Positions 7,174-15,409 are shown, counted from the first letter of the stretch. The stretch is DNA of 64,000 nt from Kordia algicida OT-1 (GCF_000154725.1 NZ_DS544873.1:1250863-1314862); one strand, 5' to 3'. The notes: generated from the sequence alone by a model not told the origin. Translations and numbers: made by a program.

Positions 7174-8091
7174 ATGAAAGCTTTCCTGAAAATTATAGTA
7201 TTATCCATGCTGATATTCGCTTGTAAAAGTGAAAAGAAAGATGCCGAAAAAGTGCCAAAAGAAGAACAGAAAGCAATTGTTTTAAAATCTAAACTACTAC
7301 ATGAGGTAAACGGATTAACTCATTGTGAATCTATTGTGTATGATGAAAATAAAAATATTTTATACGCTTCATTAATTGGGAACAGAGAGGCTGGCGATGG
7401 AAGTGTTGCTACAGTTTCTCTAGAAGGAAAAGTGATTGATACAATGTTTGTAAAAGGTTTGAACGATCCGAAAGGAATAGCGATTACTGATGATAAATTA
7501 TACGTGAGCGATGTTACTGAATTAGTTGAAGCTGATATCAATACGGGCGAAATCATCAAAAAACACACATTGGAAGGAATAAAATTTTTAAATGATGTTG
7601 CGATTGCTCACGATGGAACTGTGTATGTTTCGGACACGTTCAATTCTTCCATTTACGCACTAAAAACTGATGGAACCTTCTCAGAATGGTTAAATTCTGA
7701 AGCATTAGAGCATCCAAATGGTCTTTTAAAAGTCGAAAATAACATGTACGTAAGTGCTTGGGGAAATATGGTTGGACCTGACGGAAAGAAAAAACAAAGC
7801 GGGAATTTCTTAAAAGTAAACATGGAAACGAAAGAAATTACAAAGGTTTCAAAAGATACTTTGGGAAATTTAGATGGCGTACAAATCTATGACAAAGACA
7901 ATTTTATCATTTCTTCTTGGCGAACGGGAAAAATTATGAAAATCAATAACAATGGAGCAGTAGAAGATGTTTTAACGGTGGGAATAAGCGTTGGTGATAT
8001 TTTATACATTCCTGAGAAAAAACTCTTGGCATTACCGATGAATAGACAAAATCAGCTATTAATATATAAACTTCAAGAGTCTGAAAAATAA
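7174..8091 (+). CDS. Beta-propeller lipoprotein (SMP-30/NHL-like)
   Basis: 305 residues from the ATG at 7174, which begins MKAFLKIIVLSMLIFAC: a lipoprotein signal with the lipobox Cys at about residue 17. The rest reads as repeated beta blades: ESIVYDENKNILYASLIG, GLNDPKGIAITDDKLYVSDV, FLNDVAIAHDGTVYVSDTFNSSIYAL and HPNGLLKVENNMYVSAWGN, the pattern of SMP-30/gluconolactonase and NHL-type six-bladed propellers. A lactonase or binding role in the periplasm is possible; metal ligands cannot be assigned securely. It diverges from the cyclase gene and ends in a terminator that contains its stop codon. Confidence 0.8.
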   Translation: MKAFLKIIVLSMLIFACKSEKKDAEKVPKEEQKAIVLKSKLLHEVNGLTHCESIVYDENKNILYASLIGNREAGDGSVATVSLEGKVIDTMFVKGLNDPKGIAITDDKLYVSDVTELVEADINTGEIIKKHTLEGIKFLNDVAIAHDGTVYVSDTFNSSIYALKTDGTFSEWLNSEALEHPNGLLKVENNMYVSAWGNMVGPDGKKKQSGNFLKVNMETKEITKVSKDTLGNLDGVQIYDKDNFIISSWRTGKIMKINNNGAVEDVLTVGISVGDILYIPEKKLLALPMNRQNQLLIYKLQESEK

Positions 8092-8110
8092 CTTTTCAGA
8101 CTCTGTTTCT
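8076..8110 (+). terminator. Terminator overlapping the stop codon
   Basis: AGAGTCTGAAAA (8076-8087) and TTTTCAGACTCT (8093-8104) form a perfect 12-bp stem. The TAA stop of the propeller lipoprotein lies in the 5-nt loop, and the stem overlaps the last codons. A weak T-rich tail follows. Confidence 0.7.
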
Positions 8111-8134
8111 TTAAAATTTTAAAATTCTCTATAA

Positions 8135-8302
8135 TTATCCGCAAGGTGTATATACAGACTCTGGACAAGCAAAATAGCATTCATGAAGATTCACACTAGA
8201 AGTACATGCACCAGAAACTCCTCCACCTTTGGCTTTTTCTGAATTTAATTTTGAAATAACTGATTTCTCTAAACTGAGTGATTTGATTTGTTGTTTTTTC
8301 AT
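8135..8302 (-). CDS. Lanthipeptide-like precursor peptide (Cys-rich core)
   Basis: A 55-residue peptide from the ATG at 8302. The leader MKKQQIKSLSLEKSVISKLN has the K-x-L-S-L-x-K-x-x-I-S-x-L-N pattern of the class I lanthipeptide leader family of Bacteroidota and ends in KGGG, a double-Gly type cleavage site. The core of about 25 residues (GVSGACTSSVNLHECYFACPESVYTPCG, shown here in part by its Cys) has four Cys and several Ser/Thr that could form thioether rings. No LanB, LanC or peptidase-transporter gene lies in the window, so the modifying enzymes must be elsewhere or absent. Confidence is higher for precursor peptide than for lanthionine chemistry. Confidence 0.7.
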   Translation of the reverse strand: MKKQQIKSLSLEKSVISKLNSEKAKGGGVSGACTSSVNLHECYFACPESVYTPCG

Positions 8303-8332
8303 GATTTTAACTTTTTGATTCAAATCAAAATA

Positions 8333-8340
8333 CAAAAATA
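8333..8340 (-). promoter_or_regulatory. -7 element TATTTTTG for the 8302 precursor
   Basis: On the minus strand this is an exact TAnnTTTG, 30 bp before the start codon. No TTG at -33; instead the GGTATTCCCGTAA motif (8355-8366 read on this strand) sits there. Confidence 0.5.
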
Positions 8341-8468
8341 ATGACGTAGCGATTTACGGGAATACCTTATTTAACGTAAAGTCAATGATTTTTAACAATA
8401 TTTTGACAAAAAAATTTAAATCCTGCAATCTTTAAATTATTTAATCTTTTAATTCATACAAATAGCTG

Positions 8469-8476
8469 TACTTTTG
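8469..8476 (+). promoter_or_regulatory. -7 element TACTTTTG, four bases before the ATG
   Basis: Exact TAnnTTTG ending at 8476, with the helicase ATG at 8481. Transcription would begin at or within a few bases of the start codon, giving a leaderless mRNA. Confidence 0.6.
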
Positions 8477-8480
8477 CCAA

Positions 8481-9794
8481 ATGTCAAAAAATATTAAAAA
8501 TCAACGTGATATCTTAGCAAAATTGGGTATAGAGAAGCTCAATGAAATGCAAGAAGAAGCGAAATTATCAATCAGTTCGCATCCAAATACCATACTGTTA
8601 TCTCCAACAGGAACGGGAAAAACTTTGGCGTTTTTATTGCCAATTATTGCAGAACTTGATCCAACTAACGAAGAAGTACAAGTCATTATTTTAGCGCCTT
8701 CGCGAGAATTGGCAATTCAAATAGCACAAGTTACACGCCAAATGGGAACAGGCTTCAAGGTCAATGAAGTGTATGGTGGACGTAATTTTTCAAAAGACAA
8801 AGTCGATTTAAAACATCGCCCTGCCATCTTAGTTGGTACGCCTGGAAGAATCGCAGATCATTTGCGTAGAGAAACTTTTTCAACGAGAGAAATCAAAACC
8901 TTAGTGTTGGATGAATTTGACAAATCCTTAGAAGTTGGTTTTGAAGATGAAATGAAAGACATCGTTTCGCTTTTGCCACATATTGAAAAACGCGTGCTCA
9001 CATCGGCAACAAAAGATATGGACATTCCGCAATTTGTGGGAATGAAAAATCCATTAACCATTAACTATCTAGGCGAAAAAATAGCCAAACTTCAAGTAAA
9101 ACGTATCTTATCGCCCACAAAAGACAAGCTTGATACCTTACTAAATACGATTTCCTTAGTGGCAAATCAGCCAGGAATTATCTTTTGCAATTTCAAAAAT
9201 ACAATTCAATATGTAAGTGATTTTCTGAATAATAATGGCATTCCACATGGTTGTTTTTATGGCGGAATGGAGCAAAAAGAAAGAGAACGCGCACTCATCA
9301 AATTCCGAAACGGAACGCATCAACTCATCATTGCAACCGATTTGGCTGCGCGTGGAATTGATGTTCCTGAAATCAAATTTATCATTCACTACCAATTGCC
9401 ATTAAAATCGCAAGAATTCACACATCGTAATGGTCGTACTGCACGTATGCATGCCGAAGGAACAGCCTTTGTATTGCAATGGGAACACGAAACAGTTCCA
9501 GATTTTATCTCAGACGTTGAAGTGGTGGAAGAAGTAGTTTCTAGTGCAAGACCGAAAGCTTCTGGTTGGAAAACACTCTTTATTTCTGGCGGAAGAAAAG
9601 ACAAAATTTCCAAAGGAGATATTGCAGGTTTATTCATGAAACAAGGAAACTTGAATAAAGACGAATTGGGCATTATTGAACTCAAAAGTGATTGTGCCTT
9701 TGTTGCGGTAAAAGCTGATAAAGTAAAAGAAGTCATTCAAAAAACGAACAATACACGTTTAAAAAAGAAAAAAGTAAGAGTTTCTCGTATATAA
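8481..9794 (+). CDS. DEAD-box RNA helicase with DbpA-type RNA-binding domain
   Basis: A 437-residue ATP-dependent RNA helicase, likely acting in large-subunit ribosome assembly by analogy with DbpA. Motifs in order: Q-motif Gln at about 24 (LNEMQ), motif I SPTGTGKT (41-48), Ia APSREL, Ib VGTPGR, motif II DEFD (144-147, in place of DEAD), motif III SAT (175-177), V ATDLAARGID and VI HRNGRTAR (in place of HRIGRTGR). Residues about 360-437 (GWKTLFISGGRKDKISKGDIAGLF ... KSDCAFVAV) match the DbpA RNA-binding domain, which recognises 23S rRNA in E. coli. It probably heads a two-gene unit with the gene 21 bp downstream. Confidence 0.9.
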   Translation: MSKNIKNQRDILAKLGIEKLNEMQEEAKLSISSHPNTILLSPTGTGKTLAFLLPIIAELDPTNEEVQVIILAPSRELAIQIAQVTRQMGTGFKVNEVYGGRNFSKDKVDLKHRPAILVGTPGRIADHLRRETFSTREIKTLVLDEFDKSLEVGFEDEMKDIVSLLPHIEKRVLTSATKDMDIPQFVGMKNPLTINYLGEKIAKLQVKRILSPTKDKLDTLLNTISLVANQPGIIFCNFKNTIQYVSDFLNNNGIPHGCFYGGMEQKERERALIKFRNGTHQLIIATDLAARGIDVPEIKFIIHYQLPLKSQEFTHRNGRTARMHAEGTAFVLQWEHETVPDFISDVEVVEEVVSSARPKASGWKTLFISGGRKDKISKGDIAGLFMKQGNLNKDELGIIELKSDCAFVAVKADKVKEVIQKTNNTRLKKKKVRVSRI

Positions 9795-9815
9795 CTTAAA
9801 TTTAAAATAAAGAAC

Positions 9816-10691
9816 ATGAAAAAATTTGTAAAATATACCATTGTACTATTCATATTTGGACTAAATGTCGCATGTCAAAAAACGGACAAACAACTTATTG
9901 AAGTAGAAGAAGTATCTCCTTGGTGTATTTTAGGTTTTGATGCAGCAGACAGAACTCCTGAACAAAGAATAAGCTTGTTAAAAGAACTCGGATTAAAAAA
10001 ATACGGATTCAACAAAGGCAAAGGAGATTTTAGTAAAATGAAAGAAGAATTCCAGCTTGCTGAACAAAATAATATTGAAATAACTTCTGTATTTTTATGG
10101 TTAAATGCCAAACGAGACAGCATTGGGAAATTGAGTCCTGCAAACCAAGAATTATTACAAAACCTGAGCGAAGTAAAGCAAAAACCAGTAGTTTGGGTAA
10201 GTTTTAGTGATAATTTTTTTGAAAATTTAACGGAAGAAGCGTCTATAAAGAGAGCAACTGAAATGATAAATTTTGTCAAAACAAAAGTAGATAAAATGGG
10301 TTGTAAACTCGCGTTATACAATCATCATGGATGGTTTGGAAATCCTTACAATCAACTCAAAATCTTAGAAAAACTAAACGATCCATCCATTACAATGGTA
10401 TATAATTTTCATCATGCACATGAATATGTCGATCAGTTTCAAAACATTGTAAAAAAGATAAAACCGCATCTATCATTTGTGAATCTCAATGGTATAAAAA
10501 AAGAAGGTCCGCAAATCTTAGCCATTGGTAAAGGCGATCATGAATTTGAAATGGTCAAAATGCTTATTGATGAAGGTTACAATGGTCCTTGGGGAATTTT
10601 AGGTCACATAAAAACGGAAGATGTCAAAATTGTCTTAGAAAGAAACATAGAAGGATTAAAACAATTAAACGCTCAGCATAACGTAAATTAA
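9816..10691 (+). CDS. Lipoprotein of the sugar phosphate isomerase/epimerase (TIM-barrel) type
   Basis: A 291-residue protein with a lipoprotein signal (MKKFVKYTIVLFIFGLNVAC, Cys at about 20). The mature part looks like an AP-endonuclease-2/xylose-isomerase-like TIM barrel: LGFDAADRTPEQRISLLKELGLKKYGF, NIEITSVFLWL, GCKLALYNHHGWFGN, ITMVYNFHHAHEY and WGILGHIKTEDV. Several His, Asp and Glu residues in strand ends could bind a divalent metal. Substrate unknown. It starts 21 bp after the helicase gene, probably co-transcribed, without an obvious functional link. Confidence 0.75.
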   Translation: MKKFVKYTIVLFIFGLNVACQKTDKQLIEVEEVSPWCILGFDAADRTPEQRISLLKELGLKKYGFNKGKGDFSKMKEEFQLAEQNNIEITSVFLWLNAKRDSIGKLSPANQELLQNLSEVKQKPVVWVSFSDNFFENLTEEASIKRATEMINFVKTKVDKMGCKLALYNHHGWFGNPYNQLKILEKLNDPSITMVYNFHHAHEYVDQFQNIVKKIKPHLSFVNLNGIKKEGPQILAIGKGDHEFEMVKMLIDEGYNGPWGILGHIKTEDVKIVLERNIEGLKQLNAQHNVN

Positions 10692-10787
10692 TCTTTCAAC
10701 AGAAACAAAAAAATCATGCTAGTTTTTTTACATTCAGCGAACTTTCTCAGAGAAAATTAAGACTTTTCATATAAATTCTATTGGTTT

Positions 10788-10811
10788 ATTGACAGTTTAT
10801 AAACCGTCAAT
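10788..10811. promoter_or_regulatory. 24-bp near-perfect palindrome upstream of a precursor peptide
   Basis: ATTGACAGTTTAT followed directly by AAACCGTCAAT reads almost identically on both strands (one asymmetric base pair per arm). It lies 70 bp before the precursor gene at 10881 and 97 bp after the previous stop. It could be an operator, or, with the T run that follows at about 10816, a terminator lacking a proper loop. Confidence 0.4.
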
Positions 10812-10880
10812 TCCATTCTTTTTTTCTGTGATTTTTAATGCATTCTTTTGAATCATTATTAACTACAAAACATACTATTG

Positions 10881-11084
10881 ATGAAGAAATTGAATCGAAT
10901 TTCGTTAAAACTAAACAAAAAATCAATCTCAAATTTAAACCAACAAACAGTAAAAGGTGGTGGAATTACACTTGGTGGTGACGCTTGTCCGATATTGCCT
11001 CCAATCAATAATCCTGCTCCAGATCCAATTCCAAATCCAGATGATGATGGACCAGTTACTTTATCAGATTTTGATCTTTGTTAA
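10881..11084 (+). CDS. Lanthipeptide-like precursor peptide (Pro/Asp-rich core)
   Basis: A 67-residue peptide starting at the ATG at 10881, preceded directly by an in-frame TTG. The leader MKKLNRISLKLNKKSISNLN followed by QQTVKGGG matches the same leader pattern as the precursor at 8302. The core differs completely: GITLGGDACPILPPINNP, then Pro/Asp repeats and a terminal DFDLC, with only two Cys and few Ser/Thr, so at most two thioether bridges or one disulfide. It has its own terminator at 11107-11132. No processing genes nearby. Confidence 0.7.
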   Translation: MKKLNRISLKLNKKSISNLNQQTVKGGGITLGGDACPILPPINNPAPDPIPNPDDDGPVTLSDFDLC

Positions 11085-11106
11085 AAACATTCAATCATTT
11101 ACATAC

Positions 11107-11132
11107 AAAAAGCAAACTTCGGTTTGCTTTTT
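11107..11132 (+). terminator. Perfect terminator with TTCG tetraloop
   Basis: AAAAAGCAAAC, loop TTCG, GTTTGCTTTTT: an 11-bp perfect stem with the stable UUCG loop, 22 bp after the precursor stop. Confidence 0.9.
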
Positions 11133-11236
11133 GTGTTTATAATTATGAAATCATATACATTTGACGTTAATTAAAAACAAAAGTCTAGTTTTATATTTTT
11201 CTTTTCTACAGTATCATCTAAGTAAATCAATTCATT

Positions 11237-11569
11237 ATGAAACCGATTCTTCAATTCTTATTAATTATCATCACAACTACATTTTGTATTTCTGCTTCAA
11301 CACTAAAAATAGCAGAAGATGATTGCGAGTTTGAAGGAAAAAAACTCTACGGAAAAATACGTTTTGTGGAAAGTGCTAGCAATGCAGATGTAAAAATAAA
11401 AATTGTCAACAGTTTCCCCGACATCAAAGTGAAATTGGTAGAAAATTTTGCAGATGATTGTGGCGAATGGCAAGTTGTGGAATATGGAGAAGATTTAAAA
11501 GTCTACGTAGCGGAAAGTTTTGCAGATATTAAAGTGAAATTTGTAACCAGTTTTCCTGGAATGGATTAA
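11237..11569 (+). CDS. Secreted septoil-knot-like repeat protein
   Basis: A 110-residue protein with an N-terminal signal peptide (MKPILQFLLIIITTTFCISAS). The mature part is built from short alternating strands with a recurring V-x-S/N-F-x-D-I-K-V-K pattern: NSFPDIKVKLVENFADD, AESFADIKVKFVTSFPG. This is the pattern of the 7(1) septoil knot (DUF6150-related) proteins of Bacteroidota. Two Cys (DDC at about 28, DDC at about 76) may form a disulfide. Secreted or periplasmic; function unknown. Short, clear repeats make the family call fairly secure. Confidence 0.75.
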   Translation: MKPILQFLLIIITTTFCISASTLKIAEDDCEFEGKKLYGKIRFVESASNADVKIKIVNSFPDIKVKLVENFADDCGEWQVVEYGEDLKVYVAESFADIKVKFVTSFPGMD

Positions 11570-11718
11570 TTATTTTTAGACAAGCAGCATTATCGCAATA
11601 GAAAATACAGCATCACTAAAACTTACCACCCGCGATTTTTCAAAAGTAATTGGTTCCATATAATTAAAGTTTTTTCAAATATAAAGTTTATTAATAGTAT
11701 TAAATTAATAAAAATATT

Positions 11719-11740
11719 TACGGGATTATGGTTTTCCGTA
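11719..11740. promoter_or_regulatory. TACGG-N12-CCGTA dyad upstream of the HerA-fusion gene
   Basis: TACGG (11719-11723) and CCGTA (11736-11740) form an inverted repeat; the right half is part of GGTTTTCCGTA, a motif seen in several intergenic regions of this window. It lies about 25 bp before a near-consensus -7 element (TATCTTTA, about 11765-11772). Regulatory role inferred from position only. Confidence 0.35.
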
Positions 11741-11785
11741 GGAATTAATAGATATGTAATATTTATCTTTATAAAAAATAATATA

Positions 11786-14700
11786 ATGGCTAAAAGAAGT
11801 GCAGAAAGTACCATCGCAGGTTACTATTATCAATTTGACAAAACAATTCTAGAAATTTTAAATCAAATAGATAATACGAATAGAGTTAAAATAGAAGGTA
11901 TTGAAGATATTGATATTGAAAATCTTAATGGGAGTATGACTTTTATTCAATGTAAGTACCATTCTAAAATACAATATGATCCTTCTAAAATTAAAGAACC
12001 TATTCAAGCATTACTTCAAGAGTATAAAAAGGCAACGGATAATGGATTAGAAAATCTAAAACTAGTTTTGTATGCACATTTTAAAGAAGGGCAAGAAAAG
12101 CTAGCTGATAAATTAGACAACAAAAAACTTAAGATTAGTGAACTCGAATTCTTAAAAAATAGTTTTTTAAGTGGTAAAAGAAAAGATAAAAAAACTAAAC
12201 AAAAAGTAAGTTATTCAATTCATTCTGAATTAGGACTAGATGATGATTTCTTAAAGAAGTTTATTTCCAATTTAGAAATTGATATAGATGCAAGTGATAT
12301 CGATCAACAGGGAAAAGATGTAATAAATCTTATAAAAACAAACTTCAATAATTGTAGTAACAGAGAAGCAGAGTACTATTATAATAATGCTTTAAAAATC
12401 ATTTTTAAATTAGCCACTAAAGATTCTTTGGAAGATAGACAAATAACTAAAAAGGATTTTATAAATTCAATTGATAATAAAAAGTTTCTATTTAACAAAT
12501 GGTATGCACATTTAAGAGGTAAAAAACAGTATTTAGAGTATGTAAAGTGGAAACTTAAAAAAGAAAGGTTCTTATCATCAAATAAATATAAGTTCCTATT
12601 TATAGGTAAAGAATTTTTAACTGAAAAAAGTGATGTTAGTTTTGAGGATTTAACAAAAAATATAATTAATGAATATTTTCAAATAGGAAAAACATTTTCC
12701 ACAAAAAGTAAAGTTTGGACAATCGTTTTAGAGTGTGATGAAACAGAGTTTTCTGAACACAAAAGTAACCTGAATTTAAATGGAATTGTACCTTGGGGAA
12801 AAGGGCATATATCAAAGTTTAAAAAAGAACTGTTTAATAGAGATCCAGTTATAAACACTAATCAAAACGATAGAATATCTAAAACTGCTTACGATATAAA
12901 GTTTACAACTTTTGACATATTCAAAGAAAAGCAGGATGAAATAAAAAATATAGAATCTGTATTATTTTTTTCAAATAAAAATCATCAAGACTTCTTTAAG
13001 CTTAGTACTGATAGGAGAGTTCCATTCATAATTTCAGTAATCGAACAAGATAATAATATAAAAACATTAGCAGATATAAATCAAATTTTTGAAGAAGCAA
13101 TATCTGGAAATGATTACCTGAGAATTGTTGGGATTCAGCCAAACTCAATTTTAGTAGAAGTTACAAAACCAAATACTTTCAAAGATAAAAATGAAACGTT
13201 TTCTTTAGGTAGTTTTGTTAAGATTACTGATGATAGTAACAATGCAATTATCGGAATGTTACAAAGTTATAAAATTAAAGATATAAATGATATTGAGAAT
13301 GAAACAATAGAAAGAAAAGAACCTTCTTTCATTTTAGATATTCAACCAATGGGATATTTGAAAGATAATGAATTTAAAAGAGGAGGACAGGAAATAACAA
13401 TACCACCAAATGATGTTTCAATTGCTGATACTGCATTATTAAAAGATATTTTCTCAAGAAATGCTAACAATGAAAATGAATTCACTTTTAGTTTTGGAAC
13501 TTTATCTTATGATGATGAAGTAGATATAACTTTGGAAGGAAATAATTTTTTTAATAAACATATTGCTCTTGTAGGTTCTTCAGGATCAGGTAAATCTTGT
13601 ACCGTAGCACAAATATTACATTCAGCAATAAAACAAACAGATAAGCAAAAAGAAGCCAAACAAAAAAATAATGCAAGAGTTTTAATTTTCGATTTACATG
13701 GAGAATATAAAGAGGCATTTCCTGCATGTAATTACCTCTCGGTTGATAAACTTAAATTACCATATTGGTTATTGAATGGAGAAGAATTAACAGATTTATT
13801 TATTGACAGTAATGAAAGTAATCATCATAATCAATATCATCAATTAAAAAATGCAATAGTTTTAAATAAAATTAAACATAATCCTCATAAAAAAATTGAC
13901 TTTGATACGCCAGCATATTTTAGTTTAAATGAAGTTATTAATTATATAAAAAATATAAACAATTTAACAGTTTATTATAAAGATGGTAATATATATTTTG
14001 CTGTACTACCAGCATTAACTCCAATAGAGTATGATGAGAATAAGCTTTGGGAAAGAATAAATTTTGAAAACTCTACAGGAAACTCTAAGCATAAAGAATT
14101 TGATGCAAAAGTATCAAAATATGGAGGGTTTAATGACCAGTTTGACCGTTTTATTTCTAGATTGGAATCTAGAAAAAGTGATAATAGATTAGACTTTATT
14201 ATAAAAAAAGGAGAAACCAATAATACTGAACAGTTACCAAATATTATAAAACAATTTCTAGGATTTAAGGATGATAAAAATACGTCTAATGTAACTGTAA
14301 TTGATTTAAGTGGAATCTCATTTGATGTACTTAGTGTTGCTGTTTCTCTTGTTAGTAGGCTAATGTTTAACTTTATGTACTACTCAAAAAAAATTCATAC
14401 ATCACAAGAAATCGAGAATCCTATATTATTAGTTTATGAAGAAGCTCATAATTACATACCTAAACACAGTGAGGTAAAATATAGAGCAGTTAAAGAATCT
14501 ATTGAGAGAATTGCTAAAGAAGGAAGAAAATACGGTATATCAGCTATGATAATTAGTCAAAGACCTTCCGAAATTTCAGAAACTATTTTTTCACAATGTA
14601 ATTCATTTGTTGTAATGCGCCTAACTAATCCAACAGATCAAAATTATATTAAAAAATTAATGCCTGATTCTATAAATTCCATTTCAGATAACTTATCAGG

Positions 14701-14902
14701 ATTGGAAAGTAGAGAAGCACTCGTATTAGGTTCATCTATTCCAATGCCAACAATATTAAAAGTCAATAAACTAGCCGATAACAAAAAACCTAAATCAACG
14801 GATGTTGATTTTATGGATAAATGGAAGGAGAATTGGAATGAATTAGATATTATTTCTAATATTGTTGATGAAATGGTTGTTCCTAAACCAGATAAAAAGT
14901 AA
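11786..14902 (+). CDS. DUF4297-like nuclease domain fused to HerA-type ATPase; candidate antiphage effector
   Basis: A 1038-residue single protein. Residues 5-60 start SAESTIAGYYYQFDKTILEIL and carry E37, G-I-E40-D41-I-D43 and IQCK57: the E/D...QxK core of PD-(D/E)xK nucleases as arranged in DUF4297/Cap4-like domains. About residues 60-520 are helical and unassigned. The C-terminal part is a HerA/FtsK-family ATPase: Walker A GSSGSGKS (597-604), LIFDLHGEY, VTVIDLSG, Walker B ILLVYEEAH (Glu 885 and 886) and the sensor segment IISQRPSEISETIFSQCNSFVVMRLTNPTDQ. In described DUF4297-HerA defence the two parts are separate proteins; here they are one chain. The gene is monocistronic and visibly AT-rich (13 of 60 bases G+C at 12601-12660, against 27 of 60 at 15961-16020), suggesting transfer. 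Defence role is inference. Confidence 0.8.
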   Translation: MAKRSAESTIAGYYYQFDKTILEILNQIDNTNRVKIEGIEDIDIENLNGSMTFIQCKYHSKIQYDPSKIKEPIQALLQEYKKATDNGLENLKLVLYAHFKEGQEKLADKLDNKKLKISELEFLKNSFLSGKRKDKKTKQKVSYSIHSELGLDDDFLKKFISNLEIDIDASDIDQQGKDVINLIKTNFNNCSNREAEYYYNNALKIIFKLATKDSLEDRQITKKDFINSIDNKKFLFNKWYAHLRGKKQYLEYVKWKLKKERFLSSNKYKFLFIGKEFLTEKSDVSFEDLTKNIINEYFQIGKTFSTKSKVWTIVLECDETEFSEHKSNLNLNGIVPWGKGHISKFKKELFNRDPVINTNQNDRISKTAYDIKFTTFDIFKEKQDEIKNIESVLFFSNKNHQDFFKLSTDRRVPFIISVIEQDNNIKTLADINQIFEEAISGNDYLRIVGIQPNSILVEVTKPNTFKDKNETFSLGSFVKITDDSNNAIIGMLQSYKIKDINDIENETIERKEPSFILDIQPMGYLKDNEFKRGGQEITIPPNDVSIADTALLKDIFSRNANNENEFTFSFGTLSYDDEVDITLEGNNFFNKHIALVGSSGSGKSCTVAQILHSAIKQTDKQKEAKQKNNARVLIFDLHGEYKEAFPACNYLSVDKLKLPYWLLNGEELTDLFIDSNESNHHNQYHQLKNAIVLNKIKHNPHKKIDFDTPAYFSLNEVINYIKNINNLTVYYKDGNIYFAVLPALTPIEYDENKLWERINFENSTGNSKHKEFDAKVSKYGGFNDQFDRFISRLESRKSDNRLDFIIKKGETNNTEQLPNIIKQFLGFKDDKNTSNVTVIDLSGISFDVLSVAVSLVSRLMFNFMYYSKKIHTSQEIENPILLVYEEAHNYIPKHSEVKYRAVKESIERIAKEGRKYGISAMIISQRPSEISETIFSQCNSFVVMRLTNPTDQNYIKKLMPDSINSISDNLSGLESREALVLGSSIPMPTILKVNKLADNKKPKSTDVDFMDKWKENWNELDIISNIVDEMVVPKPDKK

Positions 14903-14920
14903 AACCAATAATTGATTTTC

Positions 14921-14950
14921 TTGTACTAAATTACATTTCTCCTATATTTG
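14921..14950 (+). promoter_or_regulatory. Promoter of the DUF6660/TonB receptor unit
   Basis: TTG at 14921-14923, 19-bp spacer, TATATTTG at 14943-14950 (exact TAnnTTTG), nine bases before the ATG at 14959. The 5' leader must be very short. Confidence 0.75.
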
Positions 14951-14958
14951 TAAAACAA

Positions 14959-15294
14959 ATGAAAAACATCAGTTTCATACTCGGAATTCTAATTTTAGCC
15001 TTGGCGTTAAAACCATGCGCTGATGGATTCTGTTCCGATGATGAAACCGAAACTGAAATTTGCTCCGAAAATCATCAAGAACACGGAAAAAATCATGAAA
15101 ATGATTCAGATGATTCTTGCGCAATGCTTTGTGTTTGCAACTGTTGCGGAACATTAGTTGTACATCAAGAACCGCCAATTTTCATCTTACAATCCAAAAA
15201 TTCAATCTCTACAAAAATAAATACGCATTACGAATCTCACTACCGATTCGATATGCTATTCGCCATTTGGCAACCGCCGCAAGTTGTAAGTTAG
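14959..15294 (+). CDS. DUF6660-like small exported Cys/His-rich protein
   Basis: A 111-residue protein with a signal-type N-terminus (MKNISFILGILILALALKPCADG). The middle is acidic and His-rich (SENHQEHGKNHEND), followed by a Cys cluster CAMLCVCNCCG. This composition and the place directly before a TonB-dependent receptor match the DUF6660 family of Bacteroidota. The His and Cys clusters suggest metal binding in the periplasm or outer membrane, for example copper or zinc, but no metal can be assigned. It has its own strong promoter and is separated from the receptor by 115 bp containing a hairpin (15339-15371). Confidence 0.7.
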   Translation: MKNISFILGILILALALKPCADGFCSDDETETEICSENHQEHGKNHENDSDDSCAMLCVCNCCGTLVVHQEPPIFILQSKNSISTKINTHYESHYRFDMLFAIWQPPQVVS

Positions 15295-15338
15295 TTAGAC
15301 AAAATATAAAATAACAAACTTAAAAGGTGCTGAGTTTT

Positions 15339-15371
15339 AATCTAGACTTCAAAAGTGAAGCAATCTAGATT
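15339..15371 (+). promoter_or_regulatory. Intra-operon hairpin AATCTAGA...TCTAGATT
   Basis: AATCTAGACTTC pairs with GAAG...AATCTAGATT around an AAAAGT loop, with a small bulge. No T run follows, so it is unlikely to terminate. It may stabilise the mRNA or tune expression between the DUF6660 and receptor genes. Confidence 0.4.
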
Positions 15372-15409
15372 CATCACTCGAACCAAAACAACAACAAAAC
15401 ACAAAAACT

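Noticed and set aside
8135..11084. A complete lanthipeptide biosynthesis cluster
   Set aside because: Only precursors are present. The helicase, TIM-barrel lipoprotein and septoil-knot gene near them have no link to lanthionine formation.
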